64,000 nt of DNA, from contig JBCCIF010000001.1 in NCBI GenBank assembly GCA_039028335.1, positions 1 through 64,000 of the forward strand, in the 5' to 3' direction. Of the stretch, positions 7,967 through 18,900 are shown one piece after another. The notes under the pieces were generated by a model. The model was not told the DNA's origin. It worked only from the letters and a program-made list of their open reading frames with translations, and ran no database searches. Source of the stretch: JABDKJ01 sp039028335 (GTDB lineage: Bacteria; Bacteroidota; Bacteroidia; Flavobacteriales_D; JABDKJ01). How positions within the stretch are numbered: the stretch's first letter is position 1; every line of letters starts with the position of its first letter. The translations under genes were made by a program, and so were the position numbers.

Positions 7967-9238
7967 ATGCCTCTGGATTTATTCATCATATTTGGTTCGC
8001 TTTTATTTTCCGCATTCTTTTCAGGAATAGAAATAGCATTCATTTCTGCCAATAGACTACAAATTGAACTAGAAAAGGAACAGGGGAAAATTGCAAGTAA
8101 AATCATTTCCAATTTTCAGCAAAACCGATCGCGCTTTGTGGCAGCATTGCTGGTTGGAAATAACATATGCTTGGTGGTGTACGGAATTTTTATGGGAAAG
8201 CTCATTATAGATTTGCTTTTCCCTTCGTATGCGCTTGCCGAGAACTTTCCTATTTGGATAATTCTTATTCAGACTATTCTTTCAACGTTAATAGTTCTAA
8301 TAACAGCAGAATTTTTACCTAAAGCAATTTTCAGAATTAACCCGAATGGAATTCTGAATTTCTTTTCTTTCTTTTTGTTTCTCATTTATTATGTGGTCCT
8401 TATTTTACCTGCATTAATCATCAATTGGATTTCAAAAATTTTATTGACCACTTTTTTCAAAGTTGATGTTTCAGATGAACAGCCCATTTTTGGAAAGATT
8501 GATCTTAATAATTACCTAAAAAGATTCACGGAGACATCGGATAAAGAGAATGATGTCGAAACGGAAATTCAAATCTTTCAAAATGCCCTTGAATTTGATA
8601 AAATTAAGGCAAGAGAATGCATGATTCCTAGAAATGAGATTCTCGCATTTGAAGTCGAAGATAACTTAGAACTTATTCGCAAGAATTTCATTGAGAAAGG
8701 GTATTCCAAAATTTTAATTTATCGAGATAATATTGACAACATCATAGGATACGTCCATTGCAATGAGCTCTTCAAGAAGCCCGATTCCATTAAATCAATT
8801 CTATTGCCGACTACATTTATTGCTGAATCAACTCCTGCAGACCAGATCTTGAAAGAATTCATTAAAAAGAAAAGACAAGTTGCAATTGTTTTGGATGAAT
8901 ATGGAGGTACATCGGGAATGTTGACGATAGAAGATATTGTCGAGGAGATTTTTGGAGAGATAGAAGATGAACATGACCTTGAAGAATTATTAGAACGCCA
9001 AACATCGAATAAGGAATTCCTTCTTTCTGCTCGGCATGAAATCGACTATTTAAATGAGAAATACAAAATAGGGCTTCCAACAAGTGATGACTTTGATACA
9101 ATAGCTGGATTAATCATCCATCATTTGGAAGATATTCCTCCGAAAAACAGCATTGCAGAAATCGGCATGTTTAAGTTTACTATCCTCAAAGTGTCCAAGA
9201 ATAAAATTGAAGCAGTAAGACTAAATCTCTTAGACTAA
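7967..9238 (+). CDS. CNNM/CorC-family membrane protein with CBS domains (hemolysin family)
   Basis: 423-residue inner-membrane protein, probably involved in divalent cation (Mg/Co) homeostasis. Four hydrophobic segments (about residues 3-25, 60-85, 95-120, 125-150) form a CNNM/DUF21 domain, starting FFSGIEIAFISANR. Then comes a CBS pair (about 200-320; RECMIPRNEI, and VLDEYGGTSGMLTIEDIVEEIFGEI split over the second CBS), and a C-terminal CorC/HlyC transporter-associated domain (about 335-420). The gliding protein GldE has the same architecture, but no gldD is adjacent. A PpiD-like gene follows by about 100 bases, a neighbour pair I recall from other Bacteroidetes. Confidence 0.85.
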   Translation: MPLDLFIIFGSLLFSAFFSGIEIAFISANRLQIELEKEQGKIASKIISNFQQNRSRFVAALLVGNNICLVVYGIFMGKLIIDLLFPSYALAENFPIWIILIQTILSTLIVLITAEFLPKAIFRINPNGILNFFSFFLFLIYYVVLILPALIINWISKILLTTFFKVDVSDEQPIFGKIDLNNYLKRFTETSDKENDVETEIQIFQNALEFDKIKARECMIPRNEILAFEVEDNLELIRKNFIEKGYSKILIYRDNIDNIIGYVHCNELFKKPDSIKSILLPTTFIAESTPADQILKEFIKKKRQVAIVLDEYGGTSGMLTIEDIVEEIFGEIEDEHDLEELLERQTSNKEFLLSARHEIDYLNEKYKIGLPTSDDFDTIAGLIIHHLEDIPPKNSIAEIGMFKFTILKVSKNKIEAVRLNLLD

Positions 9239-9337
9239 CTCAGCCTTTTAAAAATAAAATTAAGGAGCTATATTCGCGAACTATTTGAGCCACGAGCTCG
9301 TACAGGAAGAAATTTAGACTAAATAATTTAGACCATT

Positions 9338-11503
9338 ATGGCTGTTATTGGAAGTATTCGAAAGAGATCAACGCTACTCATATTAATTATTGGTGGAGCG
9401 CTTTTTGCTTTTATTATTGGGGAGTTTTTAAATTCTAGTATGTCAGGTCCTATTGGAGGAACCACAAGCCCAGGAGAAGTGGCAGGTGCAGAAATAGGAA
9501 GAGAAGAATTCTCTAGCAAGTATTCAGAAATTAGATTGATGTATGATTATTATCAACCTGATAATTCTCTTTCAGAAGAAGACTATAAGCGATATGCATG
9601 GAGTGAATTGGTTAGAGAGAAAGTGTTTTTTCCCGAAATCTCAAGAAGCGGAATTAAAGTCACGCAGACAGAATTGGATGAAATGATGTATGGCGATGAT
9701 GCTTTGCAAGAATTTAAGGATAATCCTCAGTTTCTGACGAATGGAGTTTTTGATGGTGAAATGGTGCGAAATTATTATGACCAAATATTCGGTCAAATAG
9801 GTGATAGAAATGAGCAGCATTCAAAAATCTTATATAAGCGCGAGATAAATCGTATTGTCAATCAAAGGAAAGAAGAGAAGTACCAAAACATGATCAAAAA
9901 AGGACTTTTCGCTACTAGTGTTGAAGGGAGAAATGAATACGATGCGAACAACGCGGCAATGGACTTAAGTTTCGTGTACAAAAGATATTCAACTATTGCG
10001 GATTCAACGATTAATGTTTCAGATTCGGATATTCAGTCGTATTTCAATGCACATAAAGAGGAAAGCAGGTATCAGCAACAAGAAGCCAGAACGATAAAAT
10101 ATGTATCATTTTCTTCCAAAGCGACACAAGCAGATATTGATAGTAGCGCTGTTCTTTTTGCCGAAAGTAAAGCGTCCAAGTTAGGCAGAGATAAAGACAC
10201 ATCTTTTGTTAGGTCGAACAATTCTACGGGAAGTTATATACAGTATTATAATAGCAATGCAACGGATCGATATGTACCAAAAGGACTGGGAGATGACGTG
10301 GTAAGCTTTATTGAAAACGCGGAAGAAGGAGAAGTTTCTCCTGTTTTCAAGAACAGTGCTGAAACGTATTTAAGCATGTATAAGGTCAAAGAAAGGATTG
10401 AAATGCCAGATTCTGCTAAAGCTAGTCACATATTAATAGCATTTGCTGGAGCTGAGAGGGCTGCAGCATCTGTTACAAGAAATCCATTGCAAGCGCAAGC
10501 ACTGGCCGATAGCCTGCTGGACTTAGTTAAAGCGAGCCCATCTCGATTCGAAGAATTGGCTACAGAGTATTCCGATGGACCATCGGCAACAAAAGCAGGT
10601 GATTTGGGATGGTTTGTACCAGGCGTTATGGCCCCGGCATTTAATGATTATTGTTTCCAGAATAAAAAAGGAGATATAGATCTCGTAATAACATCTTTTG
10701 GCTTTCATATTATTGACATTAAAGATCAAGCAAGCACATCTGTTCCAACTACTCGTTTTGTTCAAATTGATAAAGAAATCAAACCTTCAAAAGAAACGAG
10801 AACAGCGGCATATAACCGAGCAAGTCGTTTTAGATTTGATGTAAAAGATCAAGGGATTGATGCTTTTGAAGCTAAGGCGGAAGAAGAAAATATTACTGTT
10901 GAGACCGCCTCTCGGTTATCAACAAGAACAAGAACATTGCCCAATATTGGAGAATCAGAAAGAGTTGTCACTTGGTCCTACAGAGCGGACAGTGAACAAG
11001 GTTCAATTTCAGAGCCATTTGAAGTGGACAATCAGTATTTGGTGGCTATACTTACTGAGAAAATCCATAAAGGAGATCCTGTTTTGGAATATCTTAAAGA
11101 AGACATGAAAGCCAAAGTATTGGCAGAGAAGAAGGCGGCTATTATTCAAGATGAATGGGCTGGATTTTCTTCTCTTGAAGATATTGCTGAACTAACAGGA
11201 GGGAACGTTCAAAAAGGAAATTCTGTGAATTTTTCTAAAAGCGCGATTGCTGGAATGGATCCCGAGCCTTCGGTAATTGGTTCATTAGCCGGAGCCGAAG
11301 AAGGGAGTATTTTCTTCATAGATGGAGATAATGGGGTAGCTGCTGTGAGAATTGACGCAATTACAGGTTTGTCAACAGGAGATGAAGTCTTTGTTACGCA
11401 ACAAAACACATTGAAGTCTTCCTTTGACAATAAAATAAACACAGGATTGGCCTCAGCGCTTAATAAGTTGTTTGATGTGAATGATAATTTACACGAGTTC
11501 TAA
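9338..11503 (+). CDS. PpiD/SurA-like peptidylprolyl isomerase
   Basis: 721-residue membrane-anchored periplasmic folding factor. One N-terminal TM anchor (about residues 11-31) is followed by a SurA_N/PpiD-type helical region. A parvulin domain spans about residues 355-460 (ASHILIAF, then GDLGWFVPGVMAPAFNDYCF and FGFHIIDI), and a long C-terminal region follows. It probably helps exported and outer-membrane proteins fold. The stop overlaps the convergent sirtuin gene by 4 bases, and its terminator lies inside that gene. Confidence 0.9.
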   Translation: MAVIGSIRKRSTLLILIIGGALFAFIIGEFLNSSMSGPIGGTTSPGEVAGAEIGREEFSSKYSEIRLMYDYYQPDNSLSEEDYKRYAWSELVREKVFFPEISRSGIKVTQTELDEMMYGDDALQEFKDNPQFLTNGVFDGEMVRNYYDQIFGQIGDRNEQHSKILYKREINRIVNQRKEEKYQNMIKKGLFATSVEGRNEYDANNAAMDLSFVYKRYSTIADSTINVSDSDIQSYFNAHKEESRYQQQEARTIKYVSFSSKATQADIDSSAVLFAESKASKLGRDKDTSFVRSNNSTGSYIQYYNSNATDRYVPKGLGDDVVSFIENAEEGEVSPVFKNSAETYLSMYKVKERIEMPDSAKASHILIAFAGAERAAASVTRNPLQAQALADSLLDLVKASPSRFEELATEYSDGPSATKAGDLGWFVPGVMAPAFNDYCFQNKKGDIDLVITSFGFHIIDIKDQASTSVPTTRFVQIDKEIKPSKETRTAAYNRASRFRFDVKDQGIDAFEAKAEEENITVETASRLSTRTRTLPNIGESERVVTWSYRADSEQGSISEPFEVDNQYLVAILTEKIHKGDPVLEYLKEDMKAKVLAEKKAAIIQDEWAGFSSLEDIAELTGGNVQKGNSVNFSKSAIAGMDPEPSVIGSLAGAEEGSIFFIDGDNGVAAVRIDAITGLSTGDEVFVTQQNTLKSSFDNKINTGLASALNKLFDVNDNLHEF

Positions 11504-12189
11504 TCGTGTTCAGATAAGATATTGAAAAGCCGGGACATACCAGTTCCGGCTTTTTCTTTAATGATATGCATGTCTGACACTGAAAGAATTTCATCAGCGT
11601 TTGGATCGATGATATATTTCAGACAATTTTCATTTGCGGCATCAACCAAACCGGCAGCAGGGTAGACGTTTAAAGAAGTGCCTACGGTTACTAGTATATC
11701 TGCTTTTCTAACGATTGCAATCGCTTCGTCCATTTTTGGCACTGCTTCCCCGAACCATACTATATCTGGACGCCATTGTGCTCCATCACTTGCCGTGTCG
11801 CCCAGAGAAACTGACTGGTAAACGATGTCTTTTCGAATAGAAGGGTTCTTTGTGCTGCGCACCATTCTAAGTTCGCCATGCAAATGAAGTACCTTTTTAG
11901 ATCCAGCCCTTTCATGCAAATCATCGACATTTTGGGTAATTATATGAACATCGTAATACTCTTCGAGTTTCACTCCCATTTTATGGGCTTCGTTTGGAAA
12001 GGCATTTTCCAATTGAGTTCTTCTCATATTATAAAAATCAAGAACCAATTGTGGATTCTTGGCAAAAGCCTCTGGGGTCGCTACCTCATAAATGCTGTAA
12101 TTCTCCCAAAGCCCCCCAGAATCTCGGAAAGTCTTCAAGCCACTTTCGGCACTAATTCCTGCACCACTGAATAGAACTAATTTCTTCAT
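11500..12189 (-). CDS. Sir2-family NAD-dependent deacylase (sirtuin)
   Basis: Removes acyl groups from lysines using NAD+. Rossmann motifs GAGISAESGLKTFRD (residues 9-23), TQNVDD (85-90), catalytic H104 in HLHGEL, and VGTSLNVYPA near the end are present. Y53 and R56 (FYNMR) are the class III signature that favours succinyl/malonyl substrates in SIRT5 and CobB. The four zinc cysteines expected after HGEL are absent; the small domain is a short cysteine-free insert before RPDIVWFGE. At 229 residues it is of normal length. It is convergent with the PpiD gene, and its 3' end contains the terminator for that gene. Confidence 0.92.
   Translation of the reverse strand: MKKLVLFSGAGISAESGLKTFRDSGGLWENYSIYEVATPEAFAKNPQLVLDFYNMRRTQLENAFPNEAHKMGVKLEEYYDVHIITQNVDDLHERAGSKKVLHLHGELRMVRSTKNPSIRKDIVYQSVSLGDTASDGAQWRPDIVWFGEAVPKMDEAIAIVRKADILVTVGTSLNVYPAAGLVDAANENCLKYIIDPNADEILSVSDMHIIKEKAGTGMSRLFNILSEHD
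11525..11559 (+). terminator. Terminator of the PpiD gene, inside the sirtuin coding sequence
   Basis: AAAAGCCGGGAC-ATACCA-GTTCCGGCTTTT pairs over 12 positions (one G-T), followed by more T. It begins 22 bases after the PpiD stop. The A/T flanks make it potentially bidirectional. Confidence 0.75.
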
Positions 12190-12302
12190 TTTACAAATCT
12201 TGAATTTAACATTTCAATGATGGAAATATATTAGTAATAATCAAGCCTTCGCTTTCTTTAAAAGTGCTATTTTTACGCGCTTTATGCGTACCTGCTTAGG
12301 AA

Positions 12303-12905
12303 ATGATAGATTTTATTGAAGGAAAGTTAGTAGAAAAGAGTCCCTCTCATGCTATTATGGCATGCAATGGATTGGGTTATAAGGTGCATATTTCGCTTAC
12401 GACCTTTTCAAACATAGAGATTGAAGATCAATGCAAACTCCATACGCATTATCATGTTTCAGTAGATGTGCGATCGGGAGCTAGTAATCATACTTTATAC
12501 GGCTTTCATACACTGGGAGAAAGGGGACTGTTTAGGGAACTAATTAGCGTATCTGGCGTAAGTTCAAATTTAGCAATGGTTATTTTGTCATCTAAGAATC
12601 CTTCGGAACTGCAAGCAGCTATTGTACAAGGGAATATTGCTTCTTTTAAATCTATTAAAGGGATAGGCCCTAAGCTAGCGCAGAGAATTGTAATGGATCT
12701 GCAGGCGAAGTTTCAAAAATTAGGTGATTTACCTGAAATTCCAATGGTATCAAACAATACTATTGAAAATGAAGCGTTATCGGCTTTGTGTTCTTTAGGT
12801 TTTGACAAATCTAAGGCCGAAATAACCATACAAAATGTAATGAAGGATAGTGGAGTTGAGTTACGTGTCGAAGAATTAATTAAAGAAAGTTTGAAAGCGC
12901 TGTAG
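12303..12905 (+). CDS. ruvA: Holliday junction branch migration protein RuvA
   Basis: DNA-binding subunit of the RuvAB branch-migration motor. 200 residues with the OB-fold N-terminus (MIDFIEGKLVEKSPSHAIM), helix-hairpin-helix repeats in the middle (SVSGVSSNLAM and GIGPKLAQRIVMDL), and a C-terminal three-helix RuvB-binding domain (about 150-200, EALSALCSLGFDKSKAE). Two bases separate its stop from the TTG start of sprA, so the two are co-transcribed. Confidence 0.95.
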   Translation: MIDFIEGKLVEKSPSHAIMACNGLGYKVHISLTTFSNIEIEDQCKLHTHYHVSVDVRSGASNHTLYGFHTLGERGLFRELISVSGVSSNLAMVILSSKNPSELQAAIVQGNIASFKSIKGIGPKLAQRIVMDLQAKFQKLGDLPEIPMVSNNTIENEALSALCSLGFDKSKAEITIQNVMKDSGVELRVEELIKESLKAL

Positions 12906-12907
12906 TT

Positions 12908-15900
12908 TTGAACAAGAAACTAAACCTTAACATAAAACATCTCATTTGCCTATTTTCCTTTTTAGGGATTCTGAATGCCAAGGCAGAGGGAAATTTGGCT
13001 CTTTCTTTTGCGGTTGATAGCCCAGAAGTCAATTTACCCTATCCGATTACAGACACGTATAGCCCTTTTGGCAATCTGAATCTGATAGATTTCAATAATC
13101 CTTCGAATATTAATTCATCAGTCATCTATGACCCCTCTACTGGGCAATACTCGATTTTTCAAAATTATGGAGACTTCTTTTATAGAAACCCTGCGACTTT
13201 ATCGAATGATGAATACCTTGAATACAGTTTGAATCAGACCCTTACTGATAATTGGCAACAAATCACTGATGATGGCAATTCCACAGGGGAGAATGAGGAA
13301 GATGACTTACTCGAAGAATGGAGGCCAGAACTAAATATTAAGAGCGAGGTTTTTGATCGAATATTTGGCGGAAACACAATAGACATAAGGCCCCAAGGAA
13401 CTGCTGAACTTTCTTTTGGAATCAATCGCTCAAAGACTGAAAACCCCAGAATTCCTGAAAGACAAAGAAGTATTACAACTTTTGACTTTAATCAAAAAAT
13501 ACAGCTGAATGTAGTAGGAAACATCGGAGACAAACTAAAGCTGAATACGAATTACAATACCGAAGCCGCATTTGATTTCGAGAATAAAATGAAACTCGAT
13601 TACTCAGGTGACGAAGATGAAATAATTCAAAGGATTGAAGCAGGAGATGTAAGTTTACCTTTACAAAATTCGTTGATTACAGGTTCGCAAACACTTTTTG
13701 GGCTTAAGACTGAATTGAAGTTTGGAAGATTGCGTTCAACCGTCTTATTTTCTCAAGAAAGAGGTCAACGAAAAGAAATTGATGTTTCAGGAGGAGCACA
13801 AACCCAGGATTATGATATAACCTGTGATAATTATGAGGCGAATAAACATTATTTCTTGTCTCATTTCTTTAGACAGCAATACGATCAGGCATTAGCCAGT
13901 ATGCCCGTGGTTAATTCTGGAGTCAATATTACTCGAATAGAAGTTTGGGTAACCAACACTCGGGCAAATTTTGAGGAAAACCGAAATTTTGTCGCTTTTA
14001 CAGATATAGGTGAAGATATCCCGAGCAATGTTGCAGATGGAAATATCAATACAGATATTCCTCTTGTTGATTCCCCAGGAAATTTCCCAGATAACGAGCA
14101 GAATAGTCTCTATAATGAAATGGCGAATAATTCTGGAGTGCGATCTTTTACCGGGGCAGCCCAAGCATTGTCGGCATTAGGCTATGAACCTGCCGTACAC
14201 TATGAAGAAGTTGAGAATGCGCGCAGATTGGAAACAAATGAGTATTCTTTCAATCAGCAATTGGGATTCATTTCACTCAATCAATCGCTAAACAATGATG
14301 AGGTGCTTGCGGTGGCTTATCAATACACCTTGAATGGACAGACCTATCAAGTTGGGGAGTTCTCTACGGATGGAATTGAGCCACCAAATGCCTTGTTGCT
14401 TAAATTATTAAAAGCAACTATAACCAACCCAAACAATCCTTTATGGGACTTGATGATGAAGAATGTTTATTCATTGGGGGCATTTCAAGTGAACAGCGAG
14501 AACTTTCAATTGAATATTTGGTACAATGATCCCTTGCAAGGAGTTGACATTCCATTCATACCGCAGGATGGCGTTGACCAGCAACCTTTGATTCAAACCT
14601 TGGCGATGGATAGAATTGATCAAAACACTAATCCAACACCGGATGGCGTTTTTGATTATGTCGACAATGCAGCAACTCGCGGGGGAACCATTAATAGCCG
14701 AAATGGTAGAATTTACTTTCCTGTTGTTGAGCCTTTTGGGTCGCATTTAGAAGGTGTTCTTACCGATGCAGGAACCGACCAGGCTATAATCAATCAGATT
14801 GTCTACAATCAATTGTATGACAGTACGAAAACAGCTGCTATTCAATTACCTGAATTGAACCGTTTCCGAATCAAGGGATCCTACCAAAGTGCTTCTTCAG
14901 ATGAGATTTCGCTGAATGCAATTAATGTACCGCAGGGATCTGTGACGGTTACTGCTGGAGGAGTGAGACTGGTAGAAGGTGTAGACTATCAGGTCGATTA
15001 CAACTTAGGCCGTGTTAAGATTTTGAATCAAGGATTATTAGAGGCACAAACGCCTATCAAAATTTCCTTAGAGAGCAATTCTCTTTTTAGTATTCAGACC
15101 AAGACATTGATGGGAACCCGGTTCGATTACCAGTTTAAAGATGATGTCAATATTGGGGCAACCATACTTAACTTAACCGAACGTCCATTAACCCAGAAGA
15201 TTAATTTTGGAAATGAGCCAATAAGCAATACCATATGGGGATTGGATGGTAACTATTCTACCGAATCACAGTTCATCACTAAAATGGTGGATCGGCTTCC
15301 ATTTTTAGAGACAAAAGAGAAGTCAACACTGAATTTTTCCGGTGAGGTGGCGCAATTAATTCCTGGCCATTCTCGCGCCATTACGAAAGAAGGATTGTCT
15401 TATATAGATGACTTTGAAGGAAGTCAATCAACCATTGATATACGAAATTTTGCACAGTGGAATTTGGCATCTACTCCTCAAGGTCAGCCGGACTTATTCC
15501 CAGAAGCGATGTTCGTTGATTCGCTTATTTACGGTGAGAAAAGAGGTAAACTCAGTTGGTACGTAATTGATCCTATCTTTTTCAATGAAAATAATGGAAT
15601 CACGTTAACAGGGGTCACTGCAGATGAAAGATCTGACCACAGAATGAGAAGGGTTTTGCAAGAAGAGGTTTTTCCAGATCGACAGCTGCCAACGGGAACT
15701 CCAGGGAACATTCCTACATTAGACTTGACCTTCTATCCAGATGAAAGAGGCCCATATAATTATTCTCCCGACTTAGTTCAAACCGTGGATGGAGAATTGA
15801 AATTAAATAATGATCCAACGGATAACTGGGGTGGTTTGATGCGTAGTTTAACTACTACTGATTTTGAGCAAGCAAATGTCGAGTTTATTCAGTTTTGGTT

Positions 15901-18900
15901 GATGGATCCCTTTAATGAAGATTCAGAAAACAATTCTGGAGGTGAACTGTATTTCAATGTGGGAAATATATCTGAAGATATTTTGAGGGACTCAAGAAAG
16001 AGTTTTGAAAATGGTTTGCCGAGTGAGAATGATCCAGAAGCAGAAACGGACACCACAGCCTGGGCTATCGTTCCCACGGAACAGGCGATCGTGAATGCTT
16101 TTGACAATACAACCAATTCTAACGCCTTGCAAGATGTAGGTCTGGATGGCATGAGCGATGCTCAAGAAGCAATTCATTTAGCACCATATATTAACGGTTT
16201 ACCAGGTAATGTGCAGAACACCTTATTGAATGGAACGGGTCCGGTTGGTCCCGACCCTGCAGGTGACGATTTTCACTATTTCAGAGGTTCGGATTACGAT
16301 AATCTAGCCCTAAATACATTGGAGAGGTATAAAGATTTCAATGGTGTAGATGGGAATTCCATTACCACACAAGATTCGAACGAAGACTTTCCTACGCAAG
16401 GAACAACCTTGCCATCAACGGAGGATATAAACCAAGATCAAAATCTAAGTAAATCGGAGAGTTATTTCCAGTACAGAGTAAGGCTGACTCCAAATCTGCA
16501 AGTAGGACAAAATTACGTTACGGATATTGCCGAGCGGGTTGCCCAAACACCAAATGGCCCTAAGAATGTGAGATGGTATCAATTCAAAATTCCACTCAGA
16601 GATTTAGGTATAAATGGAGCTAAAAGAGTAAATGGAATTCAGGACTTTCGTTCTATTCGATTCATTAGAATGTTCATGAAAGGCTGGAGCGAAGAAGTAA
16701 CACTTCGTTTTGCACGTTTAGAATTAATTCGCGGAGAATGGAGAAAGTACGTGGACGATTTGGGTGAGCCAGGCGAAAATGAAGGAGATGAAATTGGGCA
16801 AACGACATTTGATATCTCGGCAGTAAATATTGAAGAGAACAGTTCTCGATTTCCGATAAATTATATTCTTCCTCCTGGCATTACCAGAGAAATTGATGCC
16901 GGGACCGCAAATCTTCGTAATCTCAATGAGCAATCATTGGCCATGGATGTTTGTAATCTTAAGGATGGGGATGCTCGGGCTGCTTTTAGGAATGTATTGG
17001 TTGACATGCGATCATACAAGAAATTGAAAATGTTTGTTCATGCCGAATCGACAGACGAGAATTTATTTCCACTGAACAACGATGATGTTACGATTTTCGT
17101 AAGACTAGGGACTGATTACAATCAGAATTACTATGAGTATGAGATTCCATTAGCCGTCTCGCCTTGGGGAAGCAATACGGAAGATGCCGTATGGCCCGAA
17201 CGCAATAATATGGAGATTGTTTTCAAAGATCTGCAGCGTCTCAAAACCGAACGAAATCTACAGCAGCTACCACTGAATCAAGAATACATTGGAAATGATG
17301 GACGAAATTTAATTAAGGTTAAAGGTAATCCGGTTCTGAGTGCAGTGAAGACGATTATGATCGGAGTTCGAAATCCGAAAAGAGAGACCAATCCATTCTC
17401 AACTATTGACGATGGCTTAGAAAAGTGTTTTGAAGTTTGGGTAAATGAGCTAAGGCTATCTGATTTTGACCAAAGAGGTGGATGGGCAGCTATAGCCCGT
17501 GTAAATGCACAATTGGCTGATTTCGGTACTGTATCGGTTGCAGGTAATTACAGCACGCCAGGTTTTGGAAGTATTGAGAAGAAAGTAAGTGAACGACAAA
17601 GAGAAACGATTCGAGGAATTGATGCCACTTCTAATTTGGAGTTAGGTAAGTTTTTCCCAGAGAAATCGGGAGTGAAAATACCTATGTATCTCGGTTTCTC
17701 AGAAACAGTAATAACTCCTCAATTTGATCCACTTTCCCCTGATATAGAATTTAGTGATATCGAAGCAAACTTCAATAACGAAGAAAAACGAAAAAGGCAG
17801 AATTATTCAAAATTGCGAAGTATCAATTTTACGAATGTTCGAAAAGAAAAGAGCCCGGATAAGAAAATTTTATATCCATGGGATATCTCCAATTTTACGT
17901 TCTCATACTCTTATTCAGAAACCTTTTTACGCGATATAAATACTGAATACAATAACAACAGAACCTACAGAGGAGGACTGACTTATAGTTATAGTCCAAA
18001 GCCTTTAGAAATTAAGCCATTTGCTAAGTTACCTCTTGTTAGAAAATCGAATTGGTTAAAGCTCATTAAGGATGTCAATTTTAATCTTGGGCCAAAGCAA
18101 TTTTCATTCCGTACAGATATTAACCGAACTTACAATGAATCTCAAGCCAGAAACAATATAGAAGGGTTCGACTTTCCTCCAATTCCACAATACACAAAGA
18201 CCTTTAATTGGACCCGTATTTATGACGTAAAGTACGATCTCACTAAATCTCTTAAGTTAGACTTCAATGCAAACAATAGAGCGATAATTGACGAGCCACA
18301 AGGACGTGTAAATAAGGAGTTCGTTGATGAATATCAGGCATTTAAAGATACTGTTTGGGCGAGTATTCGAAACTTTGGAGAAACAACGGACTACAACCAT
18401 ACGGTTAATCTGACCTATAATTTACCTTTAGATAAATTTCCATTAACCGATTGGGTTAGTGTAAATACCCGTTATTCAGGAACATATAATTGGTTGAGAG
18501 CTCCTTTTTCCCAAGATAGTTTAGGGAATACCATTCAGAATTCACGAAATATGTCAGTTAATGGGCAATTTAATTTTGTGAACTTGTATAACAAATCGGG
18601 TTACTTGAAGAAGCTGAATGGTAATGGTCGAAGCAGGAGAACAGCCAGTAAAAACACGCGAAGCACAAAGAAAGAGGAGAACGAAAAAGACGATGATAAG
18701 GACAAGAAAGATGGGTTTAAGCCCCAAAATGAGCTCCTTAAAATAGCGATGGCTTTGAAGAATGTTTCGGTCACATTCTCTCAGAATGAAGGTACGGTGC
18801 TGCCCGGGTTCAATAGACGAACCAATGTTCTTGGAATGGACCCTAATTTCTCCGCACCTGGATGGGGCTTCATAGCCGGTTTTCAAGACGAAAATTATCC

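Noticed and set aside
7967..9238. Assignment as gliding protein GldE
   Set aside because: Same domain architecture, but no gldD neighbour; the PpiD neighbour fits the general CNNM/CorC gene.
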